A stretch of DNA of 64,000 nucleotides from Varroa destructor. Its lineage: Eukaryota > Arthropoda > Arachnida > Mesostigmata > Varroidae. The notes under the pieces are model-generated. The model was not told the DNA's origin and ran no database searches. It saw only the letters and a list, made by a program, of their open reading frames with translations. Made by a program: the position numbers and the translations under genes. Shown here piece by piece: positions 22,242-34,121 of the stretch. How positions within the stretch are numbered: position 1 is the stretch's first letter; each line of letters starts with the position of its first letter. The stretch covers positions 27,330,033 to 27,394,032 of the forward strand of contig NW_019211455.1 of assembly GCF_002443255.2 (NCBI RefSeq). The letters are read 5' to 3'.

Positions 22242-25119
22242 ATGGCGGGCACGTAAGTTGAGTAAATCAGATCTAAAGTGCAAGGCGGTACTATGCTGAT
22301 GTATTTTTATACGCTGTCTGCACGTGCCGTTCGGTGTACTATTCTGTATAGAGTACGATCAACTCTATTCTCCTTGGCTGCTTACTCCTATATATGAATG
22401 AATGAACGAATGAATAAACACGTAATTATATCGTATATTGTTAGCTCCACAATATCTATTTAGATACTTGAAATTAGCTAAAGCTCAGTCGACTCTCTGT
22501 TTAGCCTCCAGAACATAATTGCTAAGGTAGGGCGGCACCATCAGCTTATAGTATGGGAACAGTTATCGAGAGCAATTATTTGGCCTTTGGCGAGGTCCCG
22601 TTAGTCTTTACTAGGCGAATTTAACGACGTATCTAAGAAACACCACGTTCCCTGTCGATGTTGGTCGGGAGGATGTAGGCGTACCTAAAATGACACCTAG
22701 TCAGACCTGAGGCGTAAGTCCGTTAGGCTAAAAGGGAAGCTTCGTCGCCCGAACTCTCAGCTAGTCCCTTGTAGCATCGACCTCCGAAACTATCATGCAA
22801 CGAGTTTAATCACAGCGGGTTAAACGTCGACGAACGAAGGAAAATATATTACAGACCCTAGTTTGGCCAGTCTTTACAGATGCCTCGCAATGACTTGAGA
22901 AATCGAATGTCATGAATGCGTTTATGAATCGTATAGAAAAACGAAGCACGGAAACATCCGTCAAATATACAGGCTGTCAGCCGCTTTTCCCTGCCCACTA
23001 GAACGTATAAGTCTGCTATACGATGCTGCTGTATAAAAGAGATCTTCGGGATTTCTTCTTCAATTGTATTTAACCAGACGGCCAGCTAACTCAGCTCAGG
23101 ATCATACGAATGCCAAATTTCACCGCAAGTCTAACATGATTTGGCCTGTTAAGCTTCCACAGGTCGAACGAGTTTTCCATGAACTACCATGAGTAAACCG
23201 GAGACGTTAATGGTAAGCGCGTTCGTTTGGCGATCCTCGGATCGCGGCATACGCTAGGGTACACAGCTTCAAAACTTCTGGAGCGTTTTGACGCTCCCGT
23301 TGCTGTAAAGAGTCCCGGGAAAGGTGACTAGTTAGCTATATTATTCGGTCTAATCTAGTGAATCAAAATCTGACACGGTGCCTTTTCCCCGCCAATAACA
23401 GTCATGAACAAGCTAAGTTGTCCGCTAGACCCGATCTCACATCAGCAAGATGCGTCCTTCTATAGGATTTAAATCGTAAGGTACAATTATTGGCCGATTA
23501 ACTAAAGCCACCTAGAAATTTTATATGCTTGTTTGCAGATGACTCCGTAACCGAGTTCAATCTCTGTATGCGTTTCTTTTCGGTGCTTAATATAAAGCTG
23601 CCACTGTAGTTCAAATGATCTGTGCCTCTCCATAGACGGAAGATGACGAAATCGGATATATATCATGTGTAACGGTTCAAATATTCATATATATTGGTTA
23701 AACAACCATTGTATCAGAAATCCCAGTAGGTGTTTTCCCCTCCATAGAAGTTAAAAGATGCTTACCTCCTAACAATTATTAGACGGTGGCATTAGGAAGC
23801 AAAAGAAAGGAGCTTCCACATAAAAAATCGCAAGCAGATATTTTGTCTTCGTACCGGAGGCATCTTCGATGTGAAATTTTCAGGTAGTTTCATCTGGCTG
23901 GCTACTGACAAGTTATTTACTAGCATCAAGCCCATAAGTTACTACCTTACATAAAAGCTTCATAGGCACAATCTTTGCCAATTGTTGATTGCTAAGCTAT
24001 TTCTCTATCATTCGTAAACGGATGATAACGGATCAATTATATGAACCAAACACTAGTTTCAAAATTAGTGACAGCCTCATGATAACAACAACGTTAACGC
24101 TAATGATAGTACGCGTATGCAATAAACACAATTCAAAATTGGATGATAAACATTTTTGCCGCTCTTTTGTTGCCACAAGGCATTTATACAGAACAACGTT
24201 CTTCAGTCGCTATGCAGCGTCTAGCAGGAAATTTCCAAACGTTCGAGCTACTCAGTAAGATTACGCAGAACGCTCACTGGCCCTTGGATAGCTAGTTCTC
24301 TTGCCTTAAAGGGAAGACGCATCTGTCCAGCTTCCTCATATCTTCTCATGTTGATTTCGATACACCCCGAAACATCCCTAGCACAGCATTCGGTCTCAGG
24401 CATGGTATTGACAGGCAGCTGACCCTTTCAAGCGACCTCCACCAAAATTTGAGTTTGTCAGCAAGCTTTACCCTCTGCCTGCGGCGTTTTCAGAAAATAC
24501 CTGCCTTGGACATATCTTGGATCGGTGTTCTCATCGATACTGAAGCTATGGGTACGCTTAAAGCCTAAACGCCGACAACAATCTGGATTTTGTATTCATC
24601 TATTAATTTATGGTGATTGTAGCTCTCAATGGCACACACAGCTATTACGCTATATTAGGAGTCAATATAGTACTAAGGTAGAAATTCGAGGATCTGTTGC
24701 TATAGCTATGCGTTGATGAGTTGTACGTACGCGACAAACGAGGGGGCTCATAGGGTTTACCTATGGCGGATTTGCGTCCGTTCGTTTACTCGTGCAGAGT
24801 GTACGATGGAAACAATCATGCTATTTTAATAAATACTTCGTTTATTCATTAGCTTAGCAGTATTTTTTGCAGCTTTCAATCCGTAAACACGGTGTACGAA
24901 TTCCACAATTATGCCGCCGGATCAGCGAAAAACGCACTGGCAATTTATAGACTTATACTTGATGAACGCGAATCGCTAGCTGCACGGACTGTTATGTATA
25001 TCGAAGCCTCGAAGTTCTATCGTCCGTGCACAGGATCCGGTTGGACACGACAATGGGTCATGGGGCCCAGCTGGACTATGATCCAGCAGCCGAGATCTCC
25101 TCTTAAAACTGTGGAGTAA
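22242..25119 (+). CDS. Candidate unrecognised multi-exon gene
   Basis: Three pieces could belong together. At 22242-22252 ATGGCGGGCAC ends at a consensus GTAAGT donor. At 24494-24551, after gcggcgttttcag, KYLPWTYLGSVFSSILKLW precedes a GTACGC donor; its one-base start fits the first piece and gives MAGTKYLPW. At 24873-25119, after attttttgcag, an 81-codon open frame contains TVYEFHNYAAGSAKNALAIY and RLILDERESLAARTV before TAA. The second and third pieces do not agree in phase for that frame, so either an exon is missing between them or they are separate. I do not recognise the protein. This is inference from splice signals and codon-like composition only. Confidence 0.25.
22392..22418. repeat. 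GAAT tetranucleotide microsatellite
   Basis: Imperfect repeats of ATGA/GAAT are visible (ATGAATGAATGAACGAATG). It is a short microsatellite without further context. Confidence 0.8.
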
Positions 25120-26027
25120 ATTTCAACATATTAGGGAAGTCCCATGGTTTTGGTTAACCTCTGTAAACGTGCAAATTAAGGCCAAGTGGCTGCAGCCTGA
25201 TATAGTCGATATCATCAAATTCATTTTGAATGAGCTTAGCTGATATGACTGGCGCAATCGGTAATAGTAGAAAATTGTATGAGCAGTATCGGTCCTGCCA
25301 TTAGGATTTGCATGAACCTATCGTTTCGATCTACTGTACTTTAATAATAAAGAATAATAGTGAATATGATGGTTGCATTGAAGCAAATGATAAAGCGTTG
25401 GCATTATCACAAATAACACCATTACTCTTGATGACAAGGCTGTGAAGCTGAAGTTAGTCACGCACTCGTTTGCCTAGATAACCGCACGAATTATATGTAC
25501 AATGAAACTTCACGACAAACGATAGTGCGTAATGTTGTATAAGCAAATTTATACCGAAACAAACGATTTTTCAAGAACAGGCCTGCAATAAATTGAAGGC
25601 ATACGTTATCATATCATAGTTTGCATAAAATCCCCTGCCTAGAGAATGCCTGTTACCATGTATACAACTAAAATCTGGTATATTGGTCCATTTCTTAATC
25701 AAATCTCTTCTAATATGCTTCTCTTTCTAATGATTTTACAAGCAAACGACTTTTCAGCACCGACACCCCTAATGACAGTGGCAGTAAGAACAACAAATAA
25801 CTTCAAAAAATCTCAGGTAAACAGGCTCCACCAACTGAAACACTTCAACTTACCTAGTTAGTTTCAAGGGTAGCTGTCGGTCCCAATAGTATTGTGTTCG
25901 AACAGCGGGGTTAATAGAGTAAGCGATTAAAGTTTTTGTTTTTAACTTAGTCGTAATGTATTTCTAAAAAATAGTTTTTAGTAATTATTATTGGGGGAAA
26001 TCAACGACATATGTATTGAAGAGGCAC

Positions 26028-26071
26028 CGTGCAAATGCTGTAAAAAACGCTGTTTTTATAGCGTTTGCACG
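26028..26071. repeat. Near-perfect inverted repeat, 19-bp arms, 6-base loop
   Basis: Arms 26028-26046 and 26053-26071 are reverse complements except at two positions, both of which differ by transitions. The loop is ACGCTG. It has no coding context. Confidence 0.9.
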
Positions 26072-27586
26072 TTACATATATCTGCGACGTGTGCGTGTAA
26101 TGCAAAAAAATACTATTCCTAAATAAACGAAATTATTAATTAAGATAAACAAATGCCTCAATTTGCTTAGGTTAGGCTATATATAAGACATCTATGTTGA
26201 TTATTACCACCTGATAACTCTCAAAAAAATTAACAAGTTTCCTATCGAACCCATTTTATACTCTTCACCGTCTCAGGGAGATGTGGCAGAGCCTTAACTT
26301 GTTTGCCTCATCCAGTTACTCAAAATCTAATGAAGCCATGTGCTAAATAGCAAATAAACATGCATAACATTAATGCTTATGGGCGATTCACGCTAGGGGT
26401 TCAGATTTAGCATCGGGGTCCTTCCAATCATGGACTACTTATAATAGGCCATGTCGTCGCTCACAGTTGAAACTGCGCTAATGTACTGGCACAGCAAAGC
26501 AACATCGGACAGCCTATGGTTACAAGTAGTCGACGACTGGATACGTATCTTATATCAGGCAAAGAAAATCTAGCCTGTGATATCATTTTTTCCAATACGA
26601 TGTGCGCAACCAATTTCTTCCGAATGCTGCGGAAGTCAGCACGTTTTTTTACCTTCATATAGCTTCCCTTCACTGCGCGATAAACATGTAGGTGTTCCAC
26701 ATACGCTTTACATGCTAAATAGCAGCGCGGCGATCTAGTTTAAAAGGCATCTAATATATTGTAAGTTATGGCCCCTGTGTCAAGCCAACGAGAGCGCATA
26801 ACATGGCCAGTGACAACATAATTTGCTCTGTCAAAATTAAAAATCCAAGAATAGTAAGTCTCTCTCTATTGCGAATTTCAAGCTTCGTTTGTACACGATC
26901 AGACGAACCCATGGAGACAGAAACGATAGGTTTAGCAGTTTTGAAACTGCAGATTTACTAATCTGAACAATGACTACTTCTACCCTAAGAACCTAAGCAC
27001 CATGAGCCAAGAAAATATGCACTCAACCTATCGGTTCGTGTTCCACCAAAAACGAGTCCTCTTTTCATTGCCAAAAGCGCAGGGCGACTGACGCGAAGAC
27101 ACCAATGTTTTCCACCTCGCGGCATTATCCCAAAGACATCGTTTCATCCGTTCATCCGACTAGGGTTCCGTGTCCCCAAGAGGCAAGTCTACACCTCTGG
27201 CACTTTCTGAATGGTGGAGATATCACTGTGCCGAACTCACTATCGAAAAAACCCATGCTACCCCAGTGCAAGTATACAGTATGCCCACTTGAGTCGAGTA
27301 ATTTTCGTTAATGGAGTCTGCTCCTCGGGAGACTGTTAACGTCAACGCATCAACAGTTAGCAGAAACATTTACTATGGTTGACAAGCTGAACTAGGATAA
27401 GCTGGATTAATCACGACAGGATCGATGATGGAAAACAAGTCGATTTAAGCAAAACCTCTTAAACATATATTTAATCACATCAGTTAGAAAATTATGGAAT
27501 ACTGACGCCGCGCAGGCACACCATTGATTTTGGCCTAATAATCCACAAATCAAGAACAAGAGCCTGCAATACACGTACGGCATGAA

Positions 27587-27620
27587 TAAGATTTAGTAGA
27601 TTACTAAGATTTAGTAGATT
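27587..27620. repeat. Tandem duplication, 18-bp period
   Basis: TAAGATTTAGTAGATT occurs at 27587-27602 and again at 27605-27620. It is a simple local duplication. Confidence 0.9.
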
Positions 27621-27762
27621 GTACTATAAATTCGAAGAGAGGATGCGTCTTGATTGAAACAGAATAAAAATGAATTTTCTTATTATATTAGGTTCCATCA
27701 AATCTAATTTTATTTATGAATACCGCTGGTTTACACTTTCAGTTTTGCCCGGTACACTCCGT

Positions 27763-27781
27763 AAAAAAAAAAAAAAAAAAA
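27763..27781. repeat. Poly-A run (19)
   Basis: Nineteen consecutive A residues. It could be a retroposon tail, but no body or target-site duplication was recognised upstream. Confidence 0.95.
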
Positions 27782-29951
27782 CACTCGGTAAAACTCCGAC
27801 GCAAAAACTGCCTCATTTCTAGTGATGGGATGAATTGCAGCGTCCACGACGTGCCAAGACGTTACGGAAATATGAACAGCGCTGCACACAGCTGAGAATG
27901 TAAAGATTTCGCATATTTACATTTCTATTCGTTTCCATCATTTAGCGAACTTAATAGAACCACCTATCCCGAGATAGCACACCTTTCCTTATAGCGTGTC
28001 TAGGTAAAACAGGGTTTTAGGTTATCGCCTGTTCTGTCGAACGTCTTTTCCAAATTGTGAGCGTAGCACGATTTATCTATTACATTGATTACAGATCATA
28101 GAACATAGAAATTAGAAGAAAATAGATCTCTTCTAATCAGAACCCGTTCAGCACGTTTTCCATTAACAGGTTGCATCCAGGATACACACCTACTGATGCC
28201 TGAAGAGCTTAACAGTAGCAATACGAAACATCTATCTGATGTGTAAAGCAACCGCCAAGATACCTCGTTACACCCCGTCGCATTGTGGGGGGTAATATGA
28301 AAAGGCATTTAATTGGCTAAACTGTATAAACGCAACGTTGGTCTCTGGTATCGAGGGCCAGAGGGGCTAAAATTAGTCTAAATATCAACAGTAGCAGCAA
28401 ACAAGTAATTATTAATTTAATAAAAACTGGTAGACTTCGCTAACGCAATGACATACGTTATACATCAATCTCTTTCGCTAACGAGAGCTCTTTATGACAA
28501 AACCCAGGATCGATAAAAACGAATCTAGGCTCTCATTAACTTCGCTGTTCGCCGTCGACACCGATAGGCTTTTTGGAGAATGCCTGGACGCGGGAGTTTG
28601 GTTCATTATTAAGGTGTCAAACAGGCGTGAAAGGAAAACGTGCAAGACCAATATCTTTAACAGCTCTTTGCTGGCTGTATTGAGCAGGTAATTTATATAA
28701 GGGAGCTACCTTCGCAGATGTATTATATGTGTATATGCTCATTTTTTTCTTCCGCGCTACTACGCCATATATATATATACATGTATATATTTAACAAGAA
28801 AGGTGCCAGAAAGGGAAGAATACTAACATGTAACCCAGATTCTGTCAAGCGTGCTCTGGCCTTTGGAACTTTGGCTAAGATTAACGTAAATTATTGGTAA
28901 AGCAAAAAGTCAACCAATGCTTCGCTAGGGACTCACTTTCAAGTTCGAAACGGCTCTTGCTTAGCATTTGTGCAGAACACGATACTCGTTCATGCAGCCA
29001 TGTTTACCAATTTCCTAAAATAACCTACACAATTACGGCGTTCACTTAAATAACATGTCTTGTCGGCCCGAGTGGGCGCATGTTATGAGCTCGTAACTGA
29101 ATATCGCAATTGATAATAGCACAACCTGGCTGAATAATCGAGCCTTATAATTCGGCATCACTTCGATGAATTTTACCGGTCCGGTGGATCCGGTACGAAC
29201 TACTGGGGTGACCGAAAACTGGTCCACAAACCAGTTTAATGGTTGATAATATTATAACAAATGCATCAGGTTGGCTAATTAGACACGTTTAAAGGTTGTT
29301 TTTGTGGACCGAGGGGCACAGGTGCGAGTTACGTCTAAGTAAAACATGCTAATTAGCTGTCCATTGCCCACCTGCACAGAACTTCTCATAATTAACATCT
29401 TGGAAAACTAAAACCGTTTAGTCAATTTATCAAAAATTATGATATTAACAAGGCACATTCACAATCTCTATTTTGAAAGAGGAGTCACAGGCACATAGAA
29501 TTAGTTTTGTTCTTTCACATATTCTCGTCTCAATCTAATTGAAGTCGAAAAGTATGTTCCTGAAAGAACTGCAGCAGTGGCTAAATCGTGGCGGTAAGAT
29601 GCTGCAAGAGGTACTATTACTTTGTACTTATTGACTTCGTGTTTGCTAATCAATATCAATTGGGTAGGTCCAGAGATTCATAAAATGGACTAGTCCTGGA
29701 AATATCTTACACTCATACTCGCGTTGTGATCTTTCCTTCGTCCTCTATCGATTAATATCTTCTGGACAAGGACAAAACCATCTGGACAAGAAAGTCCTAC
29801 AATATAAATGATGTAATACACCTGCTCGCCGTCGCAGCTGAAGAGAGGAGTTACATGGACGCTTCATGGCAATTATATCTAATCTTATTGTATATTTAAC
29901 ACTCGTTCGTCGAACCGTTGCGCTAACTTGAATCCCACCTTCTATCTATGT

Positions 29952-29958
<7 letters not shown>

Positions 29959-30003
<45 letters not shown>
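29959..30003. repeat. TA dinucleotide microsatellite (about 22 units)
   Basis: An uninterrupted alternating TA tract, self-complementary and likely polymorphic in length. Confidence 0.97.
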
Positions 30004-30006
<3 letters not shown>

Positions 30007-33000
30007 GCCTTTGTTTAAGGTTCTATGAAATAGAAGACAATTGATTAACACCAATAATTCCGTGACAGGCCTTCAACTTTTAATCGAAGCGTTCCAGTAG
30101 AGTCAAATCACTTAGCTACGACCTTGAAGCGCAACTTCGTTTACATTTTGAGCTACTTTTCTGATTTACGGTAGATAATCCGGTAGGAAAAGCTTCCTCT
30201 TGTGTATAAAAGCAAAAGGAATTAATATTGCTTATCTCACTTATTTTAGCCTTACATGGTGAGTCGCATGGCTTTTTTGTTCTATAGCATTGCTGAGCTG
30301 CCCAGGAACGCGGTGAACAGAACAGATATCGACCCAATTTACTAATAGCTAGAAAATTATACTTACCGATGGCTTTCTCGGTCCATCAGAACGGTCGGTC
30401 AGAACGAAATCTTATTTTATAGCTAAATTGTGTCGAACACCTGGTAAACGCGTCAGTGACTTGCTAGCTTTCGTGTTTGATCTAGTTTCTTCCATTCACC
30501 TAGTTCACGAAAATGATAAAATTGGCAACGTCCGATCGCTCAAAATTTGTACCAACGGTCCCTGTTGTGAATCTCTTAAAATGCAACTTGTTATGCACGC
30601 ACAGCTAATGGAAGCCGGGTGACCAATGCGCCAACTCGTATCAGCTGTCTAATACAGTACGCCAATGCGCGGTCGGCCTAAATTTTCATATTGACAAAAT
30701 TTGCCCCCTTCTAGCTAGCGAGAATGAAGATCGCCGCTCAGAGGGTACTTCCCCACTCGCGCAGCCCCTTCCTCTCTACTTTGAACGCGCTACCATAGCA
30801 ATCCAGCAACACAGAAAATGGCCTACTCTTTGCTGTACTAATGGGACAGGTGGCTCCACCTGGAGGATGCACCGCTCTAAGGAACATAATTCGGTATTTT
30901 GTCTTCCCATTTTAACCTGTAGCTGACAAACTAGACGATAAAGGAAGCAGTATGGCAACTTCTTTACGCAAAACTCACTGTTGGGTAGTTTAATACACAT
31001 CAGAATAAATTTTAACGTATCGAAGAGAAAAAAGGTGTACATAGGAACCTTCTACGAATAGATTGAACAAACTTTCTCATGTAATACCAAGACAAATATA
31101 ATCATCTCCAAATAAAATGCAGAAATTATGGCTCGGGATCTGCCTGCCTGTTATGGTAAAATAAAAGCTAACATAGAGCTTTTTTTCTATTAACCCATGC
31201 GATAACGCGAAGAGGTCGGAACACTAAACGTTACATTTGAAAAGTTACCCATAATTAGCAGCTTAGGTTCGATGCCACTTTTCAGTGCTGTGTACTTAGC
31301 CTCTGAATTGATTGGCGTAATAATAACAACTTTTTAAGAAAAAGGATAACCCCATCTTATTTACGAGCAAAATATCCCTTAACGAATAGATATAACTGAT
31401 TGGGTCGTGCATACGTCCAACAATAGTAAAGAACTTCGCTGTATCTGGTAACTTACGAACCCAGCGTTATTTGGAACAGAACAAAATGTACGGCAACTAA
31501 TAAAGGAAGTTGTCACTAATAGCTAATGGACGGTTAAAAAGCTCAGAAGTCACAAGTAGCTGACTGAATAGACGTGTGAATATTACACAGTTCGCCGAGC
31601 GTCCAGGCCTGATTCTAGTACATTCAGTCTGCACTGACCGACATATTTTTGCTACTTAGATTTTACACTATATGCGAATGTAAAGGTCTGTGAAGAATAA
31701 TAAGGCCTTGGTTATTTTGACATCGGTAGTTTCGTCTGGCTGGGTGGTGCACAGTCTAACCTGATTCAATGTTGTATTCGCTTTGTTATGAAAGAAACTT
31801 ATCTAGGCTAGCAACGTATAGATGCCCTGTCATTGCTATAGACTGGATCTTTGAAAATGGCTTTTTGGTAATGCACTAATGTATGCTGAAATTTGTTGCA
31901 TTTATGGCTACGAGTGATCATGGTGGATTCGATACCGGGAGAGTTTCCGTGATGATAGGCACTGATGAGATCCGTTATCTTGTTACTAGCTCAGCAGATG
32001 TTGAATAAGCCTGTACGGGCGGGGTGGATTGTAATCATTGCCCGAATGGTCATCCTGGACACGGCTAGACGGACGGTTACGCTTTTGAACTATGAGGTTA
32101 CATCTGTGTGGGGGCATTAGCCCTCAACACTGTGATTGTGTGTGTATGATCACTTCGTTGTCGATCTCAAACGGTGCGCTGTCGCGTGTACAATGTACCG
32201 AATATGCAAGAAACAAACAATAGTGATTGAATTTGCTTGGCTATGACATATCCGCATGTGAGTAAAAACGCAGTCTTTTTTAACTCTGTAAAGTAGCATG
32301 TTGAATATGTCCGTTGAAAATTTTTTCCAGCGTTTCCATCTACGCAGAAACTACCGGGACTACAGGACTGTACCCATTACGTGCGGGGGCATCCAAACGC
32401 TGTGCTGTTTGTTGATTTTACACTCATCTAGATGCTAGATACGAGAATATAACAAACCCTTATATCATGAATTGAGGCAGTGATTTCTTTACGCCACTAT
32501 TAGAGCCACAACAATTCTTAGAAAGCAAAAATTCAGCTATACCCTTATAATTAGGTAAATAGAGTCGCTTCATTTCAATGTTCTATATTTCCAGCAAACA
32601 GGCCTATGAGTTTAGCGTTTCAGAGGTGCCAAGACAGTGTGTGACTACTAACATTATGCTAACCAGCACATCAATTAAACTATAATTCCTTGGGGTTTGT
32701 AAAGTTAAAAAAACCTTCTAACTTAACGAAAACAATTGCGTTTAGTATTTCTGCCCTTCGTCGGAACCGGTCATTCAATGCTACGTAACAGATTAATAAA
32801 TGGTAAATCATAATTTTTTGTATATAATACATGCTAGGAAATACACTCGAAGCCTTTGATTGAATCAAAACAGCTTGAAAAATAACCGTAAACGCATACA
32901 ATACCAATAATACAAAAATGATGTTAGAAAATAGACTTCGTATCTTATTTGTTTTGTACTATATCGAGTAGTCATTTCAGGGTAATTTCACAGGGTTAGA

Positions 33001-33305
33001 GTCAGAAAAATTCAAGATTATTTTTACCGTTCTGTATACTGGAGGCCTAACAGAAGGTACCCGTGTAGCACCGGGTCGAAGTCACCTGCATACATGTTAT
33101 ACCAGCTTAAATTGTACTCACATCTGACAAGTCGTGTTCCATTCATATTTGAAGATGTATGCTAGAAATTTATCGGGAGTAGTCGTCCGGTGAATTTTAC
33201 TAAATAACATCGGCCTAGGTCGCAGCAACGCGTAGGCTGTTGTTGCTGAATTAAACGCGGTACTACTTTTCATATAATTATTATATTTGTATCGGTAATA
33301 GTTAG

Positions 33306-34071
33306 AGATACTGATGTTATTCTACCCTGGGGCGAGACTCCGTGCGATGTCCGGTAACCCGGTAATGACTTTAACCTACCTGCTTCCTGAAAATCATCAC
33401 CTAACAAAACAAAAGGTTCTTAAGTATAGGTGAGTAGGTAGGACGCCTCCTTCATTACTGTTTCTATTATTTGCCCATGTGTGTACACTTATAAGGTTTA
33501 CATTAAGGCCACGCAATAATCCGATTTCAATACAGACTATTGCGGCGTGACGATAGTGAAAATAACTGAAAATTAGGCAACGCCCCAATTAAAGGCATCG
33601 CCAAGTGGCTAACGGTGCTTTCTGACTAACCTGTATGCACTGGCAAGTATAATTCTTTACCATGAAACTAAATAATCCTGCTAACTGTCTACCGTTGCCA
33701 TTTCCTTTACAAAAGGGCAGTGGATATCGCGAATGACGATGGATCGGATCCCATTGTAGAGTTGAAGCAGATTGAACCCCAACGTGGAAATGTGGCAAAG
33801 GCGTTTGTGCCATACAACACCTCCTTCGAGCTGAATCATGTGAGCTATACGCTTGCTATATTGTTACCTTCAAGGCATAGAGAAATGTTGAATACTCGTA
33901 CCTTATAACCAAATTTTACTTCACGTTTAATGGCGCAATACTCTACAAACGACCAGTAGGCTAGTCCTCCAGACTAATATGTCAAAAAAGGACAACTTAA
34001 TTTTATTACGCTATCGCAATATGCAGGTGATTATCAAGGACACACAATTTCGTCACAGAAATTTTGTTTAG
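33306..34071 (+). CDS. 3' end of an unrecognised multi-exon gene
   Basis: Three exons join in phase. Exon 33306-33353 (acceptor gtaatagttag, donor CG|GTAACC) encodes DTDVILPWGETPCDV. Exon 33716-33839 (acceptor tttacaaaag, donor CAT|GTGAGC) encodes DIANDDGSDPIVELKQIEP then RGNVAKAFVPYNTSFELNH. Exon 34027-34071 (acceptor atcgcaatatgcag) encodes VIIKDTQFRHRNFV and a stop. An AATAAA lies 45 bases beyond the stop. Splice sites, phase and poly(A) signal make a consistent gene end, and the composition looks coding. I do not recognise the family, and no upstream exon could be identified, so the N-terminus is unknown. Confidence 0.5.
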
Positions 34072-34115
34072 TTGTGATCCCAAAGATGCAGGAAGTGGTA
34101 TTTGCCGGGCGAATT

Positions 34116-34121
34116 AATAAA
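34116..34121 (+). terminator. Poly(A) signal AATAAA after the unrecognised gene
   Basis: A canonical AATAAA lies 45 bases past the stop codon at 34069-34071. It supports that stop as a real 3' end, although AATAAA is frequent by chance in AT-rich DNA. Confidence 0.45.

Larger units (their letters stand above)
25120..33305. other. Intergenic stretch with simple repeats
   Basis: No protein family was recognised. It holds a tight hairpin (26028-26071), a poly-A run (27763-27781), an 18-bp-period duplication (27587-27620) and a long TA microsatellite (29959-30003). Open frames at 26461-26700 (minus), 28494-28691 (plus) and 30428-30622 (plus) look mildly protein-like but have no supported splice partners. 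Confidence 0.55.
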
